Origin: Mycolicibacter sinensis
GTDB lineage: Bacteria > Actinomycetota > Actinomycetes > Mycobacteriales > Mycobacteriaceae
Direction: 5' to 3'
DNA length: 64,000 nucleotides
Assembly (NCBI RefSeq): GCF_001667375.1
Contig: NZ_LZIN01000096.1
Span: 1 to 64,000, forward strand
Both the position numbers and the translations under genes were made by a program. The notes below the pieces were generated by a model. The model had not been told where the DNA came from. It worked only from the letters and a program-made list of their open reading frames with translations, and did no database searches. The number at the start of each line of letters is the position of its first letter. The first letter of the stretch is position 1. Below are positions 58,471 to 64,000 of the stretch, one piece after another.

Positions 58471-58473
58471 CCT
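58468..58473 (+). promoter_or_regulatory. -10 hexamer TAACCT for menD
   Basis: TAACCT includes the bpoC stop codon. Seven bases separate it from ATG 58481, so menD probably has its own leaderless transcript. Confidence 0.45.
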
Positions 58474-58480
58474 CATACCA

Positions 58481-60142
58481 ATGACCAACCCTTCGACGGC
58501 ACAGGCCCGCATCGTCGTCGACGAGCTGATTCGCGGCGGCGTCCGCGACGTGGTGCTGTGCCCGGGGTCGCGCAACGCACCGCTGGCGTTCGCGCTGCAC
58601 GACGCCGACCGGGCCGGCCGGCTGCGCCTGCACGTGCGCATCGACGAACGCACCGCGGGGTATCTGGCGATCGGGTTGGCAGTGAGTGCCGGCGCGCCGG
58701 TGTGCGTGGCGATGACCTCAGGCACCGCGGTGGCCAACCTCGGGCCTGCGGTGGTGGAGGCCAACTACGCGCGGGTGCCGCTGATCGTGCTGTCCGCCAA
58801 CCGGCCCTATGAGCTGCTCGGCACCGGCGCCAACCAGACCATGGAGCAGCTCGGCTACTTCGGCACTCAGGTGCGTGCCACCATCAGCCTGGGCCTGGCC
58901 GAGGATGCTCCTGAGCGGATGGACGCCCTCAATGCCACCTGGCGCTCAGCAGTGTGCCGAGTATTGGTGGCCGCCAACGGGTCCCGCACCGCCAACGCCG
59001 GCCCCGTGCAGTTCGACATTCCGCTGCGTGAGCCGCTGGTGCCGGAGGCCGATGACGCCGGTGCATTGACGCCGGGCCGTCCGGGCGGCCGACCGTGGAC
59101 CTACACCCCGCCGGTCAGCTTCGATCAGCCCCTCGACATCGACCTGACCCCGGACACCGTGGTGATCGCCGGGCACGGCGCCGGTGTGCACCCGAACCTG
59201 GCGGCGCTGCCCACGGTCGCCGAACCCACCGCCCCGGTGCCGAAGAACCCGCTGCACCCGCTGGCGTTGCCGCTGCTGCGCCCACAGCAGGTCATCATGG
59301 CCGGCCGGCCGACTCTGCACCGCCCGGTATCGGCGCTGCTGGCCGACCCGGCGGTGCCGGTGTTCGCACTGACCACCGGGCCGCGCTGGCCTGACGTGTC
59401 GGGAAACTCGCAGGCCACCGGCACCCGCGCCGTCACCTCGGGGTCACCGGATGCGGCCTGGCTGCACCGCTGCGCCGAGCTGAACCGCAGCACCAACGCC
59501 GCGGTGCGCGAGCAGCTGGCGGCGCACCCGCTCACCACCGGCCTGCACGTGGCCGCGGCCGTCGCCGACGCGCTCCGCCCCGGCGATCAGCTGGTGCTGG
59601 GCGCTTCCAACCCGGTGCGGGACGCCGCGCTGGTGGGGCTGGGAAGCTCCGTGGGGGTCCGTGACATTGCCGTGCGGTCCAACCGCGGGGTCGCCGGCAT
59701 CGACGGCACCGTTTCCACCGCGATCGGTGCCGCGCTGGCCTTCGAACGAGCACAAGGCGGGTCCGACCCCGGCCGCACCATCGCCCTGATCGGGGATCTG
59801 ACGTTTGTGCACGACAGCTCCGGGCTGCTGATCGGGCCCACCGAGCCCGCCCCGCGCCAGCTGACCATCGTGGTGTCCAACGACAACGGCGGCGGCATCT
59901 TCGAGCTGCTCGAGCAGGGCGACCCGCGGTTCGCCGACGTGTCGTCGCGGATCTTCGGCACCCCGCACGACGTCGACGTCGGCGCGCTGTGCCGCGCTTA
60001 TCACGTCGAGTCCCGGCAGATCGAGGTCGACGCGCTGCCCGCCGCGCTCGCCGAACCCGCCGGCGGCATGCGGGTGCTCGAGGTCAAGGCCGACCGGTCC
60101 TCTCTCCGCGCACTGCACGCCGCGATCAAGGCCGCCCTGTGA
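58481..60142 (+). CDS. menD: SEPHCHC synthase MenD
   Basis: A 553-residue ThDP-dependent enzyme joining 2-oxoglutarate (as succinic semialdehyde) to isochorismate. RGGVRDVVLCPGSRNAPLAF and RIDERTAGYLAIGLA hold the substrate arginines and catalytic Glu. The C-terminal ThDP site is IGDLTFVHDSSGLL...VVSNDNGGGIF. Rv0555 is 554 aa. A GTGA overlap links it to the next gene. Confidence 0.96.
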   Translation: MTNPSTAQARIVVDELIRGGVRDVVLCPGSRNAPLAFALHDADRAGRLRLHVRIDERTAGYLAIGLAVSAGAPVCVAMTSGTAVANLGPAVVEANYARVPLIVLSANRPYELLGTGANQTMEQLGYFGTQVRATISLGLAEDAPERMDALNATWRSAVCRVLVAANGSRTANAGPVQFDIPLREPLVPEADDAGALTPGRPGGRPWTYTPPVSFDQPLDIDLTPDTVVIAGHGAGVHPNLAALPTVAEPTAPVPKNPLHPLALPLLRPQQVIMAGRPTLHRPVSALLADPAVPVFALTTGPRWPDVSGNSQATGTRAVTSGSPDAAWLHRCAELNRSTNAAVREQLAAHPLTTGLHVAAAVADALRPGDQLVLGASNPVRDAALVGLGSSVGVRDIAVRSNRGVAGIDGTVSTAIGAALAFERAQGGSDPGRTIALIGDLTFVHDSSGLLIGPTEPAPRQLTIVVSNDNGGGIFELLEQGDPRFADVSSRIFGTPHDVDVGALCRAYHVESRQIEVDALPAALAEPAGGMRVLEVKADRSSLRALHAAIKAAL

Positions 60143-60651
60143 GATTGCCACGCTGTACGTCGTTGAAAGCGATGTTGCGCAAACTGATTCACGGTACGGG
60201 TGCCGTCGCGCCGGATAGCACGGCCGGACGTGTGCTGCGCTGGGCCCGAACCGGTGTGCTGATCATGGTCGTCGTGGTGACGCTGCAGTCGCTGCTGTTG
60301 GTGGCCGGGGCCTGGCGCAACGACATCGCCATCGAAGGTGACATGGGGGTAGCCGAGGCCGAAGTCCTCAACGCGGGCTTTCGGCGCTCCACCATCGAGT
60401 TCGTCACCCCGGAGCGAATCACCTACCGCCCCGAGCTCGGGGTGCTCTATCCCTCCGAATTGGCAACCGGGATGCGCATTTACGTCGAATACGACAAGGC
60501 CGACCCGGACCTGGTGCGGGTACAGCACCGCACCGCGGTACTGGCGATCATCCCGGCCGGCTCGATCGTGGTGATCGCCTTGCTGGTCGGCGCCGCGGCG
60601 CTGGCGGGATTGGCCGTCGTCGAACGGCGCTGGGCGGGAACCAGTAGCTGA
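60139..60651 (+). CDS. DUF3592-like membrane protein (Rv0556-like)
   Basis: A 170-residue protein with one helix near the N-terminus (RTGVLIMVVVVTLQSLLLVAGAW) and one at the C-terminus (VLAIIPAGSIVVIALLVGAAALAGLAV), enclosing a beta-rich part with FVTPERITYRPELGVLYPSELATGMRIYVEYDKADPDLVRV. That middle segment resembles DUF3592. Function unknown. It starts by GTGA overlap with menD. Rv0556 is 171 aa. In M. tuberculosis mgtA (Rv0557) follows; here it is absent. Confidence 0.82.
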   Translation: MRLPRCTSLKAMLRKLIHGTGAVAPDSTAGRVLRWARTGVLIMVVVVTLQSLLLVAGAWRNDIAIEGDMGVAEAEVLNAGFRRSTIEFVTPERITYRPELGVLYPSELATGMRIYVEYDKADPDLVRVQHRTAVLAIIPAGSIVVIALLVGAAALAGLAVVERRWAGTSS

Positions 60652-60740
60652 CGCAGGGTTGGCCACCTGCTAGCCTGCCGTGGATTTCCTGCCGTTCGGT
60701 TGCCAGCAAGCGACGGCCCTCAACGACGAGGAGTCCTTCC

Positions 60741-60950
60741 ACGAATCGACGTACCGTGTCCCTCATCGGTGCACTCGCTTTCGGAGTCGGCGTTGCAACC
60801 GCTCCAACCGCTGTGGCAGAGCCCTACTACAAGAACTGCGCCGCCGCCCGTGACGCAGGAGCGGCGCCCATCTACCAGGGTGAGCCAGGGTATCGCTCGG
60901 AACTCGACCGCGACGGCGACGGCATCGCCTGCGAGCCGAAGCGCCGCTAG
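60741..60950 (+). CDS. Small secreted excalibur-domain protein
   Basis: A protein of about 64-69 residues. The mature half is an excalibur domain: YYKNCAAARDAGAAPIYQGEPGY then DRDGDGIACE, a putative calcium-binding loop. A signal peptide precedes it (LIGALAFGVGVATAPTAVA). The first canonical start is GTG 60756. However GAGGAG (60728-60733) lies seven bases before ACG 60741, which in frame gives NRRTVSLIG, the normal basic start of a signal peptide; this implies an ACG start or a mutated ATG. Its TAG overlaps the stop of the convergent next gene. Confidence 0.75.
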   Translation, partial: TNRRTVSLIGALAFGVGVATAPTAVAEPYYKNCAAARDAGAAPIYQGEPGYRSELDRDGDGIACEPKRR

Positions 60951-61648
60951 CGCTCCTGCACCAGCCGGTCCAGCCAGCCGGCATCATCGGTGTCGACAAC
61001 AGTTCGGGTGGCAAGATCGTAAACCGTTGGGGTGCCGGGGCTCTCCGGGTTGGCCGCCAGCAGCTGTACCCGGTTGAAGGCGTTCATCGACGTCGGCTCG
61101 ACGGCCGGCTGACCCTCGGCGATCCTGTCCACCACGTGGGCGGGCAGGCCGCTCTCCCGTGCGGTGGTCGCGATGTCCTCGAGATTCGGCGTCGCGCCCT
61201 TGCGGTACAGCTCGTTGACGAACGTCTGGTAGGACGCTGCCGGGGTGACCGGATCGGCGGCGGCCATCAGCGCGTTGCCGACGCGGGCGGAGGTGTCGTT
61301 GTCGCGGCGGGCATCCAGAAACGTCATCCAGCGGTAGGTGACCGTGACGTCCCCGGCGGCCAGGTGCCGGCCCAGGGCGTCCCCGGAGGCCGCCTCGAAC
61401 TTCGCACACTCCGAGCATTGCGGGTCGCAGAAGATCTCCAGCTGTACCGGGGCGTCGGCCGAGCCGGCGAGCACGCCGAAGTGGTCGGGGGACAGGGCGG
61501 TGCCCGGCACACCGGGTCCATGCGCCGGTCCCAGCTTCGCCTCTCCTCCGTCGAGGCTCGCTGAACCGCTGGGGTCTGCCGCCGCGGGAGCCGCCAACGC
61601 CGCGCCGAACGTCACCAGTGCCGCCAATGTGCCCAGCCAAGACCGCAT
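60947..61648 (-). CDS. Secreted DsbA-like thioredoxin-fold protein
   Basis: A 233-residue exported protein. The signal peptide ends near APAAADP. The DsbA-like fold carries its redox pair in FCDPQCSECAKFEAA (CSEC) and the cis-Pro in SPGTPTVYDL. An inserted helical domain lies in between, as in DsbA/DsbG-type oxidoreductases. It should make or rearrange disulfides in wall proteins. Not present at this position in M. tuberculosis. It is divergent from menG with 37 bp between starts. Confidence 0.82.
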   Translation of the reverse strand: MRSWLGTLAALVTFGAALAAPAAADPSGSASLDGGEAKLGPAHGPGVPGTALSPDHFGVLAGSADAPVQLEIFCDPQCSECAKFEAASGDALGRHLAAGDVTVTYRWMTFLDARRDNDTSARVGNALMAAADPVTPAASYQTFVNELYRKGATPNLEDIATTARESGLPAHVVDRIAEGQPAVEPTSMNAFNRVQLLAANPESPGTPTVYDLATRTVVDTDDAGWLDRLVQER

Positions 61649-61672
61649 TCCACCCACCCTATCGGAGGCGGG

Positions 61673-61678
61673 TAGCGT
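61673..61678 (+). promoter_or_regulatory. -10 hexamer TAGCGT for menG
   Basis: TAGCGT is followed by seven bases and GTG 61686, giving a leaderless start. Confidence 0.45.
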
Positions 61679-61685
61679 CGACACC

Positions 61686-62378
61686 GTGAGCCGCGCGAGC
61701 CTGGACAAAGACCCCCACGCGGTGGCATCGATGTTCGACGGTGTCGCGCGCCGCTACGACGTGACCAACACCGTGATGTCGCTGGGCCGCGACCGTTCCT
61801 GGCGGCGAGCGACGCGGAAAGCACTGGGACTGCAGCCCGGGGAGAAGGTGCTGGACCTGGCCGCCGGGACTGCGGTGTCCACCGTCGAACTGGCGAAGTC
61901 GGGCGCGTGGTGCGTGGCCGCGGATTTCTCGGTCGGCATGCTGGCCGCGGGCCACAAACGAGACGTGCCCAAGGTGGCCGGCGATGCCACCAAGCTGCCG
62001 TTCGACGACGGCGTGTTCGACGCGGTGACGATCAGCTTTGGGCTGCGCAACGTCGTCGACCATACCGCGGGGCTGCGGGAGATGGCCCGGGTGACCAAAC
62101 CCGGTGGGCGACTGGTGGTTTGCGAGTTTTCCACCCCGACCGTCCCGGTGTTCGCCACCGCCTACAAGGAGTACCTGATGCGGGCGCTGCCGGCGGTGGC
62201 CCGGGCGGTGTCGTCTAATCCGGAGGCCTACGTCTATCTGGCCGAGTCGATCCGGGCCTGGCCCGACCAGGCCGCGTTGGCCGAGCGGATCGGCGCGGCG
62301 GGCTGGTCGGACGTGAGCTGGCGCAACCTCACCGGCGGCATCGTCGCCCTGCACTCGGCCCGCAAGCCCTTGGCCTGA
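61686..62378 (+). CDS. menG: Demethylmenaquinone methyltransferase
   Basis: A 230-residue UbiE/MenG-family SAM methyltransferase (Rv0558, 234 aa) that makes menaquinone from demethylmenaquinone. YDVTNTVMSLGRDRSWRR is the family signature, VLDLAAGTAVSTVELA is the SAM motif, and ISFGLRNVVD and EFSTPTVPVF follow. GTG 61686 starts SRASLDKDPHAVASMFD. It is convergent with the F420-type reductase gene, six bases between stops. Confidence 0.93.
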   Translation: MSRASLDKDPHAVASMFDGVARRYDVTNTVMSLGRDRSWRRATRKALGLQPGEKVLDLAAGTAVSTVELAKSGAWCVAADFSVGMLAAGHKRDVPKVAGDATKLPFDDGVFDAVTISFGLRNVVDHTAGLREMARVTKPGGRLVVCEFSTPTVPVFATAYKEYLMRALPAVARAVSSNPEAYVYLAESIRAWPDQAALAERIGAAGWSDVSWRNLTGGIVALHSARKPLA

Positions 62379-62384
62379 CGGCGA

Positions 62385-62828
62385 TCAGTCCGCCACCGGG
62401 TCGAACCGGAAGACGGCGCAGCGGCCGGCGAGCGCTTCGATCTCCTCAGGGGTGCCGTGCGGTGCCAGGCCGGTGCGCTTCATGAACCCCACCCCGACCG
62501 GCACCTCGGAGTGAAATGCCCGCAGCACCGGCCGCGCCTCGTCGGCGGGCAGTTCCACGATCTGCACGGTTCGCGATCTGCGCCCACGGGTCAACGTTCC
62601 CACCCGCGCGGCGCGGGCATTGCTCGCCCAGTCGGCACCGGGAAACGCCACACCGTGCACGCTGCCATTGACTGTGAACGGCGTCATCGGCGTACTGCGG
62701 GGTTGGCCTGACTTGCGGCCGGGCACCGTCAACACGCTGACGGGTCCCGCGGTGATGCCGAGCTTCTGGATCGTCATCATGACCTTGTTCATCGGCTTGA
62801 GCCAGCCGGGGAGACTCGCAGTGCTCAT
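62385..62828 (-). CDS. F420-dependent (DUF385-type) reductase-like protein
   Basis: A 147-residue split-barrel protein of the deazaflavin-dependent nitroreductase group, with LTVPGRKSGQPRSTPMTPF and GADWASNARAARVGTLTRG in the cofactor-contact positions. It is the third member of this family in the window, more distant from the pair at 23372-24150. It may reduce a quinone or a xenobiotic. It is seven bases downstream of the methyltransferase gene, so the two are probably co-transcribed. It is not present between Rv0558 and Rv0560c in M. tuberculosis, where Rv0559c lies. Confidence 0.78.
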   Translation of the reverse strand: MSTASLPGWLKPMNKVMMTIQKLGITAGPVSVLTVPGRKSGQPRSTPMTPFTVNGSVHGVAFPGADWASNARAARVGTLTRGRRSRTVQIVELPADEARPVLRAFHSEVPVGVGFMKRTGLAPHGTPEEIEALAGRCAVFRFDPVAD

Positions 62829-62835
62829 GGCGATC

Positions 62836-63513
62836 TCAGCCCAGGTGCGCCGAGAGCAGCCAACCCGCAGCCGATTTGCGGCCGCCTGCCTCGTCGCGCA
62901 GCGGCACGCCGCCGAAGCCGGGGAAGTCGTCGGGGAACACCGCGTGCAACCGGGCCGGCTTGATCTCGTCGATCACCCAGTACTTCGACACCACCTCGCG
63001 CAGTTCATCCTCGGTCACCGCGAACGGCGGGCCCTCCGGGATCGCGGCCTTGTCGAAGACCAGGACGAAGTACGACGCTCCCGGCGCGGCGGCGCGCACG
63101 ATCGACTGCTGGTAACCCTCGCGGGCCTCCACCGGGATGGAGTGGAACAGCGTGCTGTCGACGATGGTGCCGAACCGGCCGTCATAACCGGTGAACGCGC
63201 TGATGTCGGCGACCTCGAAGGTGGCGTTGGTCAGGCCGCGTTTGGCGGCCTCGGCGCGGGCCAGGTCGATGGCGGTGGGCGACATGTCGAGACCCACCGT
63301 GGTGTGGCCCCGTTCGGCCAGATACAGCGAGATGGCGGCCTCGCCGCAGCCGACGTCGAGGATGTCGCCGTGAAACTTGCCTTCGGCGATCAGGGTGGCC
63401 AGCTCGGGTTGGGGTTCCCCGATGCTCCACGGTGGCTTGGCGCCCAAGCCGCCCATTTGCTCGGATTCGCCACGGTAGGCGGCGTCGAACTCAAGATCTA
63501 ATGAATCGCTCAT
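62836..63513 (-). CDS. SAM-dependent benzoquinone/xenobiotic methyltransferase (Rv0560c-like)
   Basis: A 225-residue class I methyltransferase very similar to Rv0560c (241 aa). ILDVGCGEAAISLYLAERGHTTVGLDMSP is the SAM site; LDLEFDAAYRGE and PPWSIGEPQPEL precede it. Rv0560c is known to be induced by salicylate and to N-methylate some antibacterial compounds when the MarR-type repressor Rv2887 is lost. A role in detoxifying aromatic compounds or in quinone chemistry follows by homology. Two adjacent palindromes lie before its ATG. Confidence 0.88.
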   Translation of the reverse strand: MSDSLDLEFDAAYRGESEQMGGLGAKPPWSIGEPQPELATLIAEGKFHGDILDVGCGEAAISLYLAERGHTTVGLDMSPTAIDLARAEAAKRGLTNATFEVADISAFTGYDGRFGTIVDSTLFHSIPVEAREGYQQSIVRAAAPGASYFVLVFDKAAIPEGPPFAVTEDELREVVSKYWVIDEIKPARLHAVFPDDFPGFGGVPLRDEAGGRKSAAGWLLSAHLG

Positions 63514-63521
63514 TGCCCCGG

Positions 63522-63557
63522 TATATCAATCAGGCTGATATATGTCAACGGCGTTGA
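63522..63557. promoter_or_regulatory. Two adjacent palindromes before the methyltransferase gene
   Basis: TATATCA-atcaggc-TGATATA (63522-63542, perfect 7-bp arms) is followed at once by TCAAC-GGC-GTTGA (63545-63557, perfect 5-bp arms). They begin nine bases from the methyltransferase start codon. Their AT-rich form suits a MarR-type repressor such as the Rv2887 homologue, not in this window. Confidence 0.55.
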
Positions 63558-63573
63558 TACCACCGGGGACCGG

Positions 63574-64000
63574 CTAAGCGAACGGAGGCCGACGGTCGAT
63601 CAGCCGCGATAGCCGCCCTCCGCCCCGCCAGGCCCGCGCCACCAGGTCGGCGTCGTCGTCGGTGACCAGATTGGCCATCACCCGCACCGCCACCCGCATC
63701 AGCGTCGTCGAGCGCATCGCCACCGGGCCGGTGGCCGGCAGGAACTTCGGGAACGTCAGCAGCAGCGCCAGCCGGCGCGCCACCGAGAACCCGCGGGCGT
63801 AGCGGGCGGCCAGCAACTCCGGCCAGGCGTGGGTGAGGTCGCCGCAGTCCAACATCTCGGCGGCCAGCAGTCCGGTCTCCAGGCCGTAGTCGATGCCTTC
63901 GCCGTTGAGCGGGTTGACGCAGGCCGCGGCGTCGCCGATCAGCATCCAGTTCGGCCCGGCCACCCCGGAGACTGCGCCGCCCATCGGCAGCAGCGCGCTA
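63574..64000 (-). CDS. menJ: Geranylgeranyl reductase family / menaquinone reductase MenJ (3' part)
   Basis: The C-terminal 142 residues or so of an FAD-dependent geranylgeranyl reductase-family protein, cut by the window edge. SALLPMGGAVSGVAG leads to the second FAD contact WMLIGDAAACVNPLNGEGIDYGLETG, then a basic helical C-terminus. Rv0561c (408 aa) at this place is MenJ, which saturates one isoprene unit of menaquinone. It lies upstream of the Rv0560c-like gene on the same strand, 60 bp apart, with palindromes between them. Confidence 0.85.
   Translation of the reverse strand, partial: SALLPMGGAVSGVAGPNWMLIGDAAACVNPLNGEGIDYGLETGLLAAEMLDCGDLTHAWPELLAARYARGFSVARRLALLLTFPKFLPATGPVAMRSTTLMRVAVRVMANLVTDDDADLVARAWRGGGRLSRLIDRRPPFA

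Overview
This is a high-GC actinobacterial chromosome segment that reads as a Mycobacterium. It carries two PPE proteins, a PGRS-repeat protein, DUF385/F420-type reductases, a cutinase and an EspI-like ATPase. The conserved gene order follows the M. tuberculosis block from about Rv0500B to Rv0561c: galE2-like, PlsC-like, hadD-like, serB1-like, hemA-C-D-B, hemL, the Rv0525-Rv0531 block, menA, mtnP, menE, pitA, menB, menC, bpoC, menD, menG and the Rv0560c/Rv0561c homologues. The PPE-SVP, PPE-PPW and PGRS proteins suggest a non-tuberculous, slow-grower-related lineage. The species cannot be named from the sequence alone. No rRNA, tRNA, CRISPR array or insertion sequence was seen, and no gene-free stretch exceeds about 280 bp.

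Layout. 1-4560: tail of a small ribosomal protein gene, sugar-nucleotide epimerase, acyltransferase, HadD-like dehydratase, HAD phosphatase, SnoaL-like and glutaredoxin-like genes. 4560-10083: haem operon hemA-hemC-hemD-hemB plus a membrane protein. 10128-15275: PHP-domain protein, two membrane proteins, a Cu(I)-type P-ATPase behind a CsoR/RicR-like palindrome, a secreted repeat protein and a secreted esterase. 15333-24150: MacB-like ABC pair with a cNMP-like domain on the ATPase, PPE-SVP with a SHOCT tail, PPE-PPW, a cupin/JmjC oxygenase, a PE-less PGRS protein and two tandem F420-type reductases. 24236-32099: hemL, a phosphatase and the System II cytochrome c maturation genes (resA-ccdA-resB-ccsA), then an EspI-like ATPase and small membrane proteins. 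32164-43739: menA, mtnP, cutinase, membrane proteins, a Ser-Gly-rich protein, menE, pitA, a VOC protein, an SDR and menB.

43751-47600 is an accessory pocket. It holds an orphan type VII-secreted CpnT/TNT-like toxin cassette in which both the WXG100 partner (in-frame TGA) and the toxin (one-base frameshift) look broken, while the immunity-like genes remain intact and are partly duplicated. 47614-51043: DUF7159 protein behind an iron-box-like site, menC and a luciferase-like F420 oxidoreductase. 51160-56880 is an apparent inserted catabolic module: SDR, a Rieske-ThDP fusion enzyme, a Rieske ferredoxin, TetR with two palindromic operators, and a Hip1-like exported hydrolase. It is bounded by 112-bp direct repeats of the 3' end of a PknH-like lipoprotein gene. 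56880-64000: that lipoprotein, bpoC, menD, an Rv0556 homologue, an excalibur protein, a DsbA-like protein, menG, an F420-type reductase, an Rv0560c-like methyltransferase behind palindromes, and the 3' part of a menJ-like reductase.

The core genes serve respiration. Haem synthesis (hemA, C, D, B, L) feeds cytochrome c assembly (resA, ccdA, resB, ccsA), and menA, B, C, D, E, G and J make and modify menaquinone. A second theme is palindromic repeats of about 61 bp. One family sits at the 3' end of menA and just upstream of menB. A similarly built element lies in frame inside resB.
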